From Thermohalobaculum sp039513195 (GTDB lineage Bacteria; Pseudomonadota; Alphaproteobacteria; Rhodobacterales; Rhodobacteraceae): DNA of 64,000 bases. Each line of letters starts with the position of its first letter. Position 1 is the first letter of the stretch. Below the pieces are notes generated by a model that did not search any database, had not been told where the DNA came from, and worked only from the letters and a program-made list of their open reading frames with translations. The translations under genes were made by a program, and so were the position numbers. This document shows, in pieces, positions 1 to 8,400 of this stretch. Location: positions 69,925 through 133,924 of the forward strand of contig JBCCRM010000013.1 in assembly GCA_039513195.1 (NCBI GenBank), given 5' to 3'.

Positions 1-357
1 GCTCTCGAGCGCGCCGCGCCAAACATCCGCGAGATAGGCGCTCGCGTAGAGCGTCAGGGAAACCGATGCGGCGATCCACGGGTCGACATTCACGCCGAGA
101 AAGCGTGGCGCGCCGAGCCCGGTTAGGAACAACAGCATCAAGAGCGGTGTTGATTGGAAGAACCAGATATAGCTGATCGCCAGCCGTTTCGACCACCGGT
201 TCGGCGCGACCCTGGAGAGCGTGATCAGCATGCCAACCAGGCCGCCTGCGATGAAGGCGATGGCCGTGAGGTACAGCGTGAACTGGGTCGCCTCCAGAAG
301 CTGGAACAACACGATGCCGAAGGGTTTGCCCAAGGTTTCCGCGAACAAGTCCTTCAT
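1..357 (-). CDS. Amino-acid-type ABC transporter permease, cut by window edge
   Basis: This is the N-terminal 119 residues of an inner-membrane permease of the HisM/GltK family, beginning MKDLFAETLG. A membrane segment near residues 20-45 is followed by the characteristic stretch WFFQSTPLLMLLF, equivalent to the RNTPLLVQLF stretch of the family, and by ASAYLADVWRGALES, where the EAA-loop region begins. The reading frame is open to base 1, so the C-terminal half lies outside the window. Its ATG overlaps the stop of the preceding permease (ATGA), so the two are probably translated together and form a heteromeric pore. The matching ATPase and binding protein are not seen and may lie beyond the edge. 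The substrate is unknown; the operon context suggests a ureide or amino-acid-like product. Confidence 0.88.
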   Translation of the reverse strand, partial: MKDLFAETLGKPFGIVLFQLLEATQFTLYLTAIAFIAGGLVGMLITLSRVAPNRWSKRLAISYIWFFQSTPLLMLLFLTGLGAPRFLGVNVDPWIAASVSLTLYASAYLADVWRGALES

Positions 358-1031
358 GGCGCGGCATGCCACGGAAAGAGCCGTCGCTGCGCCAGGGCGA
401 GCGTCAATTTGAACGAGAGCGAGAGGGCGATGTAGATCACGGTCAGCGTGACGAACACCTCGAAGGAGCGGAAGGTGCGGCTGTCGATAAAGACGCCGGC
501 ATGGGTGAGATCAGTCACCCCGATCTCTGAAATGACCCCCGTGGTCAAAAAGAGGAAGATGAACTGGCTCCCGAGCGCCGGGTACATTTTTGCCGTCGCC
601 TGAGGAAACACGATCTTGAAGAAGATACGGGTCGGGGCAAGGCCGAGCGCCCGCGCCGCCTCCACCTGTCCGCTGCCGACGGAGACGAAGCCAGCGCGCA
701 AGATCTCGGCGAAATAGGCCGAGAAGTTGAGTGTCAGAGCCAGCAGCGCATGCGCCCAGAAGGGCCACTGATAGCCGAAGAGCTGCGGCAGGCCGAAAGT
801 GACCAGGAAGAGTTGCACGATCAGCGGCGTGTTGCGCGTGAACTCGACATAGCCCGTTGAAATCTGAGCAAGCACCGGCGTGCCGGCATAGCGGGCCCCA
901 GCCAGCATCAGCGCGAACGCGAAGCCGAGGGCCGCCGCGGCGATGGTGAGGCCCGCACTGAAGGCGGCCCCTTCGGCGAGGAGCCAGAGATACTCCGCAT
1001 TGCGGTAGATCTCGAAGAAGCGGAACTCCAT
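354..1031 (-). CDS. Amino-acid-type ABC transporter permease
   Basis: A 225-residue membrane permease of the His/Glu/Gln/Arg/opine family. It shows the N-terminal membrane segment, the family stretch FTRNTPLIVQLFLV, a second hydrophobic block, and the EAA-type loop VEAARALGLAPTRIF that contacts the ATPase. The start is placed at the ATG giving MEFRFFEIYR because it overlaps the stop codon of the upstream allantoinase gene (TGATG); an alternative start nine codons upstream would run further into that gene. The 3' end overlaps the next permease. Full length is normal for the family. The substrate cannot be read from the sequence; the flanking ureide genes make allantoin, a ureido acid or a derived amino acid likely. 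Confidence 0.9.
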   Translation of the reverse strand: MEFRFFEIYRNAEYLWLLAEGAAFSAGLTIAAAALGFAFALMLAGARYAGTPVLAQISTGYVEFTRNTPLIVQLFLVTFGLPQLFGYQWPFWAHALLALTLNFSAYFAEILRAGFVSVGSGQVEAARALGLAPTRIFFKIVFPQATAKMYPALGSQFIFLFLTTGVISEIGVTDLTHAGVFIDSRTFRSFEVFVTLTVIYIALSLSFKLTLALAQRRLFPWHAAP

Positions 1032-1939
1032 CAGGCAGCCCCGTGCAGGCGATGCCAATGCTCGGCGATGTCGATGCGACGGGCGAACCAGACGTCCTCA
1101 TGCGCCTTCGCGTGGTCGAGGAAACGGCTCAGCGCCTCGGCTCGGCCGGGCCGGCCGGCAAGGCGGCAGTGCAGCCCGACCGACATCATCTTCGGCGCGC
1201 CCGCAACCCCTTCCGCGTAGAGACAGTCGAAACTGTCGCGTAGATAGGCAAAGAACTGGTCGCCCGTGTTGAAGCCCTGCGGCATGGCAAAGCGCATGTC
1301 ATTGGCGTCGAGGGTGTAGGGCACGATCAAAAAGGGCGCGGCGGGACCCTCGACCCAATAGGGCAGTTCGTCGGCATAGCTGTCCGCCGAGTAGCGGATC
1401 CCCGGCGTATCCATGACCAGTGCCAGGGTATGCTCGGAGATGCGGCCAGTGTACCAGCCCTGCGGACGCGCACCGGTCAACTCGGTGTGGATTCGGATCG
1501 CCTCGTCGACATGCGCCTTCTCCTCCTCGCGCGAGAAGTCCTTGTAGTCGATCCATTTCAAGCCGTGACTGGCGATCTCCCAATCGGCCTCGCGCATGGC
1601 CGCAACCTGCTCGGGTCCGCGCATCAGGGCATGTGCCACGCCAAAAACGGTGACCGGGATCGACCTCGCCGTCAAAACGCGCCACAAGCGCCAGAAGCCG
1701 GTGCGGGCGCCGTATTCGTAGATCGACTCCATGTTCATGTTCCGCTGGCCCGGCCAGGGCACTGCGCCGACGGTCTCGGACAGGAAAGCTTCAGAGGCGA
1801 AATCGCCGTGCAGGATGTTGTTCTCCCCGCCCTCCTCATAGTTCACCACGATCTGCACGGCGATCCGGGCCCCCCCGGGCCAGCACGGGTCCGGGGGGGT
1901 GCGGCCATAGCCGCGCATATCGCGGGGATAGTCCGTCAT
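1031..1939 (-). CDS. puuE: Allantoinase of the polysaccharide-deacetylase family (PuuE type)
   Basis: A 302-residue cytosolic enzyme resembling PuuE, the cofactor-independent allantoinase that opens the hydantoin ring of allantoin to give allantoate. Recognisable family stretches are MRGYGRTPPDPCWPGGARIA near the N-terminus, NYEEGGENNILHGD, the strand-end SHGLKWIDY, TGRISEHTLALV, YSADSYADELPYW and the C-terminal GLHCRLAGRPGR. These are the NodB-fold features that separate PuuE from the metal-dependent amidohydrolase allantoinases. It overlaps the racemase gene upstream by ATGA and the permease downstream by TGATG, so it lies mid-operon. The neighbouring racemase would supply the S enantiomer. 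Assignment rests on family recognition rather than on an alignment. Confidence 0.88.
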   Translation of the reverse strand: MTDYPRDMRGYGRTPPDPCWPGGARIAVQIVVNYEEGGENNILHGDFASEAFLSETVGAVPWPGQRNMNMESIYEYGARTGFWRLWRVLTARSIPVTVFGVAHALMRGPEQVAAMREADWEIASHGLKWIDYKDFSREEEKAHVDEAIRIHTELTGARPQGWYTGRISEHTLALVMDTPGIRYSADSYADELPYWVEGPAAPFLIVPYTLDANDMRFAMPQGFNTGDQFFAYLRDSFDCLYAEGVAGAPKMMSVGLHCRLAGRPGRAEALSRFLDHAKAHEDVWFARRIDIAEHWHRLHGAA

Positions 1940-2589
1940 CCGAGCCTGCCCAAGGTTCGGGCAAATCCACAGGCGGCCGCAACCCCATCGATCACGGGTA
2001 GGCCATGCTGTGTGCTCAGGCGGGCTGCGAGATCCGCCATGCCGGCACAGCCGAGGACGACGGCACCGATGTCATCCTCTGCCACAGCGCGGCCGATCTC
2101 TCCAGACACAGCTTGCTCCGAAGGTCCCGGGTCGGTCTCGAGCGCGAGCACCGGCACGCCGGAGGCACGGACCCTGGGACAAACCCGGTCGAGGCCAGTC
2201 GCCAGGAGGTTCTCCTCGATCACGGGGACCGAGACGGCGAGCGTGGTCACCACCGAGAACCGGGTCCCCCGCATGGCCGCAGCGTGAAATGCGCTCTGAC
2301 CGATACCGAGCACCGGTCGCGGGGTCCGTGCACGGGCCGCAGCCAGCCCAGTGTCGTCGAAACAGGCGATGACAAACACGTCGAAGCCCTCGGCGCTACC
2401 GCGGCCGATCTCCTCGAGGAGCGGGGGAATCGCCGCCTCGCCGTCCTCGCGCCCCTGGATCGCAGGAGGGCCGCCAAGCGAGGTCCGCGCCGTCACAGCG
2501 ACATCCGGCGCCGCCGCGGCAGCCGCCGCGATAGCGATTTTCTCGGTCATCGAAGCGGTGCTATTCGGGTTTATGAACAGGACACGCAT
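1936..2589 (-). CDS. Asp/Glu/hydantoin racemase family protein, probable allantoin racemase
   Basis: A roughly 217-residue cytosolic racemase beginning MRVLFINPNSTASMT, the signature start of the HyuE/HpxA group. The two catalytic cysteines of the family are visible in VIACFDDTG (about residue 76) and VVLGCAGMADL (about residue 181). The fold needs no cofactor: one cysteine removes the alpha proton and the other returns it. The ATG at the overlap with the preceding permease stop (TGATG) is preferred; a GTG one codon earlier also exists. The gene overlaps puuE by ATGA. With an allantoinase next to it, the natural substrate is most likely allantoin; hydantoin racemase is the alternative. Confidence 0.85.
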   Translation of the reverse strand: MRVLFINPNSTASMTEKIAIAAAAAAAPDVAVTARTSLGGPPAIQGREDGEAAIPPLLEEIGRGSAEGFDVFVIACFDDTGLAAARARTPRPVLGIGQSAFHAAAMRGTRFSVVTTLAVSVPVIEENLLATGLDRVCPRVRASGVPVLALETDPGPSEQAVSGEIGRAVAEDDIGAVVLGCAGMADLAARLSTQHGLPVIDGVAAACGFARTLGRLG

Positions 2590-3425
2590 CACCGTCCCTC
2601 TGCCCTCGCGAGGCGGCGGCGGCGCAGGACCAGGACGGTCGCCATCGCGACGCCAATGATCAGGAAAGAAAATGCCGTGGTCAGCGTGCCGAGCGCATAG
2701 AGCACCGGCGTGGTGACATTGGTGGTCATCCCATAGATCTCCAGCGGCAGGGTGTTCTTGCTGCCGGCGGTCAGCAGGGTGCGCGCGAACTCGTCATAGC
2801 TGAGCGTGAAACCGAACAATGCGACACCGATCAGGCTGGGCGCAATGATCGGCAACACTACGAAACGGACCGTCTGCCAGGCAGAGGCGCCCTGGTCGCG
2901 GGCGGCTTCCTCGTAGGCACGGTTGAACCGGCTGAACACGGCGAACATGATCAGCACGCCGAAAGGCAGCGTCCAGGTGAGCTGCGAACCAAATCCGGAA
3001 GTGGTCCAGTGCACCTCCCATTCGAGTTGGCTGAAAATCAGGCCGACGCCCAGCGAGATCAAGATTGACGGGATGATCAGGCTGATCAGGACCAGGTTGA
3101 AGACCAGCCCCGAGCCGAGGAACGGCCGCCGAAACGCGAGTCCCGCCAGCACTGAAAAGACGACTGTGGTCACCATGACCATCAGCCCAAGGGTGAAGGA
3201 ACGCTGGAACGAGCCCCAGATATCGCCGACCGCCTGCTCCTCGAACAGGTCGACATACCAGTGGAGAGAGGTCCCGTTCATGGGGAAGGTCAGCCCGCCG
3301 CGCTCCCCCTGAAAGGACAGGATCGCGATGGTGATCGTCGGTCCGTAGAGAAACAGGATGAAGAGCGCGAAGAAACCGGCGAGGACGTAAAACGAGACCG
3401 GTCGTCTGCCGAGGCGTCCAGCCAT
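2589..3425 (-). CDS. Spermidine/putrescine-type ABC transporter permease (PotC-like)
   Basis: A 278-residue inner-membrane permease with about six hydrophobic segments, beginning with a short basic N-terminus (GRLGRRPVSF) and a long first membrane helix. The PotC-like periplasmic region contains MNGTSLHWYVDLF, and the ATPase-contact loop is YEEAARDQGASAWQTVRFVV. One nucleotide separates it from the PotB-like gene upstream, and it overlaps the racemase gene downstream by TGATG. It should form a heterodimeric channel with the product of the preceding gene and be driven by the ATPase encoded further upstream. Polyamine-family transporters carry varied substrates, so the placement in a ureide operon is the best clue to the solute. 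Confidence 0.9.
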   Translation of the reverse strand: MAGRLGRRPVSFYVLAGFFALFILFLYGPTITIAILSFQGERGGLTFPMNGTSLHWYVDLFEEQAVGDIWGSFQRSFTLGLMVMVTTVVFSVLAGLAFRRPFLGSGLVFNLVLISLIIPSILISLGVGLIFSQLEWEVHWTTSGFGSQLTWTLPFGVLIMFAVFSRFNRAYEEAARDQGASAWQTVRFVVLPIIAPSLIGVALFGFTLSYDEFARTLLTAGSKNTLPLEIYGMTTNVTTPVLYALGTLTTAFSFLIIGVAMATVLVLRRRRLARAEGR

Positions 3426-3426
3426 C

Positions 3427-4278
3427 TTAGAGCTCGCTTCGGATATCGACGAAGCGCAACATGATCGAGATCATGATGAGCACCGTGATGAGCAGGATCA
3501 CGGCGGTCGCCGCGGCCGACGGATAGGCCAACAGCGCGACATCGTTCGAGATCAGCCGGCCGACATTGGCCGACTGGGAGCCGGACATGAACCGCACCGT
3601 AATGAAGTCACCCATCACTAGCGTCACAACGAAAATCGAGCCGATCATGATCCCCGGTTTCGAAAGCGGGATGATCACATGGCGCAGGATCTGCCAGTCG
3701 CTCGCACCTTGGTCGCGCGCCGCGGCGATCAACGAGCGGTCGATGCGCATCATGGTGTTGAAGATCGGGACGACCATGAACAGCGTGTAGAGATGCACAA
3801 AGGCCAGCACGACGGCGAAGTCCGAGAACAGGAGCCACTCGACCGGCTCATCGACCAAGCCGAGATCGATCAGCGCCGTGTTGGCGATGCCGTTGCGGCC
3901 GAGGAACGGTATCCACGAGATCATCCGGATGATGTTCGAGGTCCAGAACGGCACCGTGCACAGCAGGAAGAGAACGATCTGCCAGCTTAGACTGTGCACG
4001 TGGAATGCCAGGAAATGCGCGACCGTGAAGCCGACCAACAGCGTGATTGCCCAGGTGAGCGCCGCATAGAGAAAGGTGTTTAGGAAGACCGAATAGGTGA
4101 CGGGCGAGCCGAGGAGGAACGCGTAATTGTCGAACTGAAAGGCGGGATAGATTGACCATTCGGTCGCACCCCAGAAGCTCACCACCGCGATCATCGCGAC
4201 GGGCAGCACTAAGAAAAAAGCAAGCACGGACACCAAGGGCGAGAGCTGCAGCCAGCTCACCAGGCTCTTCACGGACAC
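3427..4278 (-). CDS. Spermidine/putrescine-type ABC transporter permease (PotB-like)
   Basis: A 283-residue inner-membrane permease. After a hydrophobic first helix (LSPLVSVLAFFLVLPVAMI) come the PotB-like stretch PFWTSNIIRMISW and the ATPase-contact loop IAAARDQGASDWQILRHVII, where family members carry the EAA motif. The start is a GTG (product beginning MSVKSLVSWL); a second GTG lies two codons on, so the exact start is uncertain by a few residues. The gap to the binding-protein gene upstream is about 90 bases and the gap to the next permease is one base. It pairs with the PotC-like permease. Confidence 0.9.
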   Translation of the reverse strand: MSVKSLVSWLQLSPLVSVLAFFLVLPVAMIAVVSFWGATEWSIYPAFQFDNYAFLLGSPVTYSVFLNTFLYAALTWAITLLVGFTVAHFLAFHVHSLSWQIVLFLLCTVPFWTSNIIRMISWIPFLGRNGIANTALIDLGLVDEPVEWLLFSDFAVVLAFVHLYTLFMVVPIFNTMMRIDRSLIAAARDQGASDWQILRHVIIPLSKPGIMIGSIFVVTLVMGDFITVRFMSGSQSANVGRLISNDVALLAYPSAAATAVILLITVLIMISIMLRFVDIRSEL

Positions 4279-4369
4279 CGTCTCCGTCAGTTCGGATGGG
4301 ACCTGCGCGCGCGCACCCGCGCGCCCGCAAGGACGCCGCCGGATGGCAGCGCCCGGCAGCGATGCCGGC

Positions 4370-5644
4370 TCAGGCGGCGATGAACTCGTTCCACTTGCGG
4401 ACCATGTATTGGTTCTCGTCCATCACGGCGTTCCAGCAGGCGACCGCACCCATGCGCTCGAAGAACGAACCGCCGTCCCGGACGGCGCCGGCCTTCTCCA
4501 TAACGTCGCCGAAGGGGTTTGTGATGTCGCCTTGGGCGGGCTTGCCCTCGAACCAGAAACCCCACTCGTCCTCGGTCATGAAGTTCTTCGACGTCTCGGG
4601 CACCGCCGAGTAGTAGCCCTGACGCATCAGGAAGCCGCCGACCCAGCCGTCGAGATACCAGTTGATGTATTCGTAAGCCGCATCGAGCTCGATGCCCGAC
4701 AGCGATTTGGAAAGACCGATGCCGCCACCCCAACTGCGATAGCCTTCCTGCAGCGGTTGGTAGATGCAGGGAATGCCCTTCGAGCGCACGGCGGTAATTG
4801 CGGGAGACCACATGGACTGGATGACGACCTCGCCTGACGCCATCAGGTTCACGCTCTCATCAAAGGACTTCCAGAACGCGCGGAACTGACCGGTCTGCTT
4901 CGCCTCGGTCAGGATCGCCATGGTTTTGTCGATCTCCTCACGGGTCATATTGCCCTTGTCGCCATAGGAGATCTCGCCCATCGACTCGCAGACCATCGCA
5001 GCGTCCATGATCCCAATCGAGGAGATGTCGAGGATGGAGGCCTTGCCCTTAAACTCCGGGTTCAAGAGCTCGCTCCAGTTCTTGATGTCCCGGCCGATCA
5101 GGTCGGGACGGATGCCCAGCGTATCGGCATTGTAGATCGTCGGGATCAACGTCATCCAGCCGGACTCGTTGTCGACGAACTCGGTCCCGCCCGGCCCTTC
5201 TACGAAACCGACGGAATGCGGCGCCGTTCCTTGCGCGATCACGCTTTCAGGAGTCAGCTTACCATTGCGGAAGATGCCGACGATCTTGTCGTAGTTCTTG
5301 ATCTTGCCGGTGTCCATTGCCTGCAAATTGCCGGTCGGCCAGACTTTCTTGCAGATCCAGTACTCAATATCGGCAATGTCGAAGCTGTTCGGTTGGGTGG
5401 CGGCGCGCTGAGTTACGCTGTCGCTGTCGAGAGCCGTCATCTCGAGCGTGAAGCCCAGATCCTCCTTCACCTTTGCCGCGACCTCGTTGAGGTTCGATAC
5501 GCCAGTACCGAACTGGCGTAGCGTGACGTCCTTAATGTTCTGCGCCCAAATCGTCGGAGCGCCGAGCGTGCTGGCGGCGGTGGTCGCGGCGGCTCCGGCC
5601 AGCAGCTGACGCCGGCTCGGTCCCTTCTTCACCGTATCGGTCAT
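4370..5644 (-). CDS. Periplasmic substrate-binding protein of a polyamine-type ABC transporter, Tat-exported
   Basis: A 424-residue solute-binding protein (family 1, PotD-like). The N-terminus SRRQLLAGAAATTAASTLG has a twin arginine followed by a hydrophobic stretch, and cleavage is expected after IWAQ or nearby, so export as a folded protein by the Tat route is likely. The body shows typical binding-protein segments such as YWICKKVWPTGNLQAMD and the hinge-side WGGGIGLSKSL. A strong ribosome-binding site (GGAGGAAAGAAAT before the ATG) supports the start. It lies between the ATPase and the two permeases, and presumably determines which ureide or amine the system takes up. The ligand is not readable from the sequence. 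Confidence 0.9.
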   Translation of the reverse strand: MTDTVKKGPSRRQLLAGAAATTAASTLGAPTIWAQNIKDVTLRQFGTGVSNLNEVAAKVKEDLGFTLEMTALDSDSVTQRAATQPNSFDIADIEYWICKKVWPTGNLQAMDTGKIKNYDKIVGIFRNGKLTPESVIAQGTAPHSVGFVEGPGGTEFVDNESGWMTLIPTIYNADTLGIRPDLIGRDIKNWSELLNPEFKGKASILDISSIGIMDAAMVCESMGEISYGDKGNMTREEIDKTMAILTEAKQTGQFRAFWKSFDESVNLMASGEVVIQSMWSPAITAVRSKGIPCIYQPLQEGYRSWGGGIGLSKSLSGIELDAAYEYINWYLDGWVGGFLMRQGYYSAVPETSKNFMTEDEWGFWFEGKPAQGDITNPFGDVMEKAGAVRDGGSFFERMGAVACWNAVMDENQYMVRKWNEFIAA

Positions 5645-5670
5645 ATTTCTTTCCTCCGTGTGGTGGTTGG

Positions 5671-6672
5671 TCAGGCTGCTGACGAAGCCAGGGTATGGAT
5701 GTCGGCGTCCGCCCAGGCGATGCCGACGGACTCGCCGAGGCTGAGCGGGTTATCGAAGAAGGCGGTGTCGCTGATGGTGGCGGTGAGCCCGGTCTCGGCA
5801 GGACCACGCAGCCCAACATCGACGCTGGCACCCTTAAACTCGACATCGACGACCGTGGCGTCCATGCGGCCCTGTCCCGGCGTCGTCAACGCGACCCGGT
5901 CGGCGCGGATCGCGGCATTGCGACCTCCGATCTCGACGACGTTATGCCCACCAATGAACCGCGCGACGAACTCGGTCAGGGGCGCATTGAACACCTCCCG
6001 CGGGGGGGCGGCTTGTTCGATCCGGCCGGCATTCATCACCACGATCTCGTCGGCGAGCGCCATGGCCTCGTCTTGACCATGGGTGACGTGGATGAACGTG
6101 ATGCCCAGCTCTGACTGAAGCCGGCGCAGTTCTGCTCGCATCCGGACTCGGAGAAACGGATCGAGGGCCGAGAGCGGCTCATCGAGGAGAAGGACGCGCG
6201 GCCGGGTGATCAACGCACGGGCCAGGGCGACGCGTTGCTGCTGCCCGCCGGAGAGCTGTTCGGGCAAACGCTCTGCAAAGGAAGCCATGTCGACCAGATC
6301 GAGCAGTTTGCGGGCCTCGCCATGGCGCTGCTCGCGCTCGATCCCCTTCATCCGGAGGCTGAAGGCCACGTTATCGATGACGTTCAAATGCGGGAACAGC
6401 GCATAGTTCTGGAACATCATCGCCGTGCCGCGCTTTGCCGGCGCAAGCTGCGTGATGCGGCTGCCATCAAGGACGATGTCGCCGCTGGAGACGGTTTCGT
6501 GTCCGGCAATCATGCGCAGTGTGGTGGTCTTGCCGCAGCCAGAAGGGCCCAACAGACAGACATAGGAGCCATCTACGACCAGATGGTCGATCCCCGCGAC
6601 GGCGGTGGTCGCCCCGTAGTGCTTTTGAACTGCGACAAGCTCCAAGTCTCGCCCGGTGCGATGCGCCGCCAT
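5671..6672 (-). CDS. ABC transporter ATP-binding protein (PotA-like)
   Basis: A 333-residue cytoplasmic ATPase that powers the adjacent permeases. The Walker A motif GPSGCGKTT, the Q-loop region MMFQNYALFPHL, the signature LSGGQQQRVALARAL, Walker B LLLDEPLSALD and the switch histidine (TFIHVTHGQDEA) are all intact. The C-terminal third is a TOBE-type regulatory domain, as in PotA and other CUT1-like ATPases. The start is placed at MAAHRTGRDL because a GGGGAG ribosome-binding site precedes it; an ORF extension of 18 codons upstream lacks such a site. It is the first gene of the minus-strand operon, facing the GntR regulator across about 210 bases. Confidence 0.93.
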   Translation of the reverse strand: MAAHRTGRDLELVAVQKHYGATTAVAGIDHLVVDGSYVCLLGPSGCGKTTTLRMIAGHETVSSGDIVLDGSRITQLAPAKRGTAMMFQNYALFPHLNVIDNVAFSLRMKGIEREQRHGEARKLLDLVDMASFAERLPEQLSGGQQQRVALARALITRPRVLLLDEPLSALDPFLRVRMRAELRRLQSELGITFIHVTHGQDEAMALADEIVVMNAGRIEQAAPPREVFNAPLTEFVARFIGGHNVVEIGGRNAAIRADRVALTTPGQGRMDATVVDVEFKGASVDVGLRGPAETGLTATISDTAFFDNPLSLGESVGIAWADADIHTLASSAA

Positions 6673-6883
6673 ACCCAACTCCCCGTCTGGTAGATCAGGG
6701 TGATGACAGCTTTTTAGGCGGTACAATCAAAATCTGATCTAGTTTTGGCTTTTCAGTCTTAATTGCCTTTCAGTTGTGCATATGCTCAGGGCATGGGCTA
6801 AGAATTGCCAACAATCTTTGATCTGATCGCACGCGGGACAAAGGTTGCTTGACGACAATCCGAATCGACAGGACAGACATGTG
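6673..6883. promoter_or_regulatory. Divergent control region between the transporter operon and the GntR regulator
   Basis: This 211-base spacer is visibly richer in A and T than the genes around it and must hold the promoters of both the eight-gene minus-strand operon and the plus-strand GntR gene. The octamer ATCTGATC occurs twice in direct orientation, at 6732-6739 and 6821-6828. The right-hand copy sits in the context GATCTGATC. Such duplicated short motifs in a regulator/operon spacer could be operator half-sites, but no established GntR/FadR consensus was matched and the promoter boxes cannot be fixed by eye. Confidence 0.45.
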
Positions 6884-7597
6884 ATGGCTCGTCCTAACCT
6901 CAGCACCGCATCAAGGCGCCTAGAAGCCGGGGCATCGGCCGAGAGTGTAGCGGACACGCTGCGCCGCGCCGTGCTCGCCCATAGGGTGGCGCCGGGCGTT
7001 AAGCTTTCGGAGGAGGAAGTCGGCAACGCGCTCGGCGTGGGCCGCACCATCGTGCGGGAGGCGCTGCGCACGCTCGCGCATGAGCACCTTGTTGAGATCC
7101 ACCGCAACCGCGGCGCCTTCGTGGTGCGCCCAGACAAACGCGAGGCCATCGAGATCTTCGAAGCGCGGTCGCTCTTGGAACCGCGAACCGCCCGCTCCGC
7201 CGCCGAGCGGGCCGTTTATGCCGATGTCAGCGATCTGCGACGCCACTTGACTGAGGAGAGCGAGGCAATGGCCGTGGGCGACAGCGGGCGCGCGGTCTAC
7301 CTCTCCGGTCAGTTCCATGTACAGGTCGCCCGGATCGCCAACCAAATCACGATCGCGCGGTTCATTGAAAGCCTGGTGCTCCGGTCCTCGCTGATCGTGG
7401 CACTCTATTGGCGGCGCCCTTCGGCCATGTGCGAGTGCCACGCCCACGAAGCTCTGGTGGATGCAATGGCCGCGGGCGACGGTGCCCGTGCTGAGGAAAT
7501 CATGCGCGGACACCTGGTCGATCTTCTCTCAGGCCTCGATTTGGCCGAACGTCCGCGAAGCGATGTCAGCCTTGCGGCTGCTTTGAAGGGGCTCTGA
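6884..7597 (+). CDS. GntR family transcriptional regulator, FadR subfamily
   Basis: A 237-residue DNA-binding regulator. Residues about 20-85 form the winged helix-turn-helix, with VAPGVKLSEEEVGNALGVGR, TIVREALRTLAHEHLVEI and the wing NRGAFVV. The rest is the all-helical FCD ligand-binding domain, including FEARSLLEPRTARSAAE and the metal- or ligand-binding histidine region SGQFHVQVARIA and CECHAHEALVDAM. The ATG giving MARPNLSTAS is preferred; a TTG-initiated ORF extends 13 codons upstream. It is divergent from the transporter/allantoinase operon and lies next to allA/allE, so it probably senses a ureide intermediate and controls both groups. Confidence 0.88.
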   Translation: MARPNLSTASRRLEAGASAESVADTLRRAVLAHRVAPGVKLSEEEVGNALGVGRTIVREALRTLAHEHLVEIHRNRGAFVVRPDKREAIEIFEARSLLEPRTARSAAERAVYADVSDLRRHLTEESEAMAVGDSGRAVYLSGQFHVQVARIANQITIARFIESLVLRSSLIVALYWRRPSAMCECHAHEALVDAMAAGDGARAEEIMRGHLVDLLSGLDLAERPRSDVSLAAALKGL

Positions 7598-7905
7598 TCG
7601 CGTTTGCGGTACCATTGCCGGGGCCGCTGGAAGAGGTCAATTTTGGGGGAGCTACAATCCGCCACCCGCGAAAGCACATGGCCGGGACCGCCGATGTCGA
7701 CATCGCGCAGCCTGTTCTGACCAGCATCTGACGGGTAGAAAACCTGTCGCCTGTGTTCCCCAACACCCCGATCGTGCCGCGCGGCGATGCCCGGGCGCCC
7801 CGCTTGCAGCCTGCCTTCCAGACCGTAAAGATCTGCCGGCGGCGCTCCTGCCGTTGTCGCTCGATCGCATCGTCGCCGTCGCGACGCTTGAGCATGGCTA
7901 AGGCT
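7598..7905. other. Non-coding gap, no gene recognised
   Basis: This 308-base stretch lies between the convergent gntR and allA genes. Short open frames exist on both strands but none has a ribosome-binding site, a credible start or recognisable family motifs. The plus-strand translation has peptide-like stretches (for example PLEEVNFGGATIRHPRKHM, then after a frame change DLPAALLPLSLDRIVAVATL) that could be debris of a lost gene, but I cannot name a family. Confidence 0.4.
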
Positions 7906-8400
7906 TCAATCGCTGGCGACGATCTCCCAAGGCTCCTCGAAGAAATGCTCCTCTAGGTTTTCGGAGGGGCCGACGCGATCGACGATGAGGAAGTCCTGAA
8001 TCGTACCGAGCGGCGTTAGCACGCCATGCCAAGTCCCGGCGCGGTAGTTCACACCCTGCCGTCCATTGGTGAGGAACACGGTCGGCCGCGCAGGCCGCCC
8101 ATCCTGATCGGCCGAGACGATGACCAGGAACGGCTGGTTCGACAGGGGCATGAACGCCTGACTGCCCATCGGATGGCGCTCAACCATCTCGAGGCCAAGC
8201 GGCAGTTGCCGGGGCAGCGCCCTGGCGAGACTTATGGCAACCTGGCCGTCATGAGCCGACGGGAAGGCCTGCGCATGCCAACGGTCCGCCATGCCGCCGT
8301 TAAAGACGAAATCACACGGGCCGATGATCTCCAGAACGTCGCCGAAGGGCGCAAAGCGCTCGGCCTGGAGCTCTATCGGGGTAATCTGGCGCCCGTTCAT
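7906..8400 (-). CDS. allA: Ureidoglycolate lyase
   Basis: A 164-residue member of the ureidoglycolate lyase (AllA) cupin family, which splits ureidoglycolate to glyoxylate and urea in the last step of ureide breakdown. Family stretches include ITPIELQAERFAPFGDVLE at the N-terminus, MVERHPMGSQAFMPL with the metal-site histidine region, YRAGTWHGVLTPLG and the C-terminal DFLIVDR. The start is placed at MNGRQITPIE, where the ATG overlaps the stop of the upstream allE gene (ATGA); an ORF extension 30 codons upstream would be an out-of-frame reading of that gene. Length is normal for the family. Confidence 0.93.
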   Translation of the reverse strand: MNGRQITPIELQAERFAPFGDVLEIIGPCDFVFNGGMADRWHAQAFPSAHDGQVAISLARALPRQLPLGLEMVERHPMGSQAFMPLSNQPFLVIVSADQDGRPARPTVFLTNGRQGVNYRAGTWHGVLTPLGTIQDFLIVDRVGPSENLEEHFFEEPWEIVASD

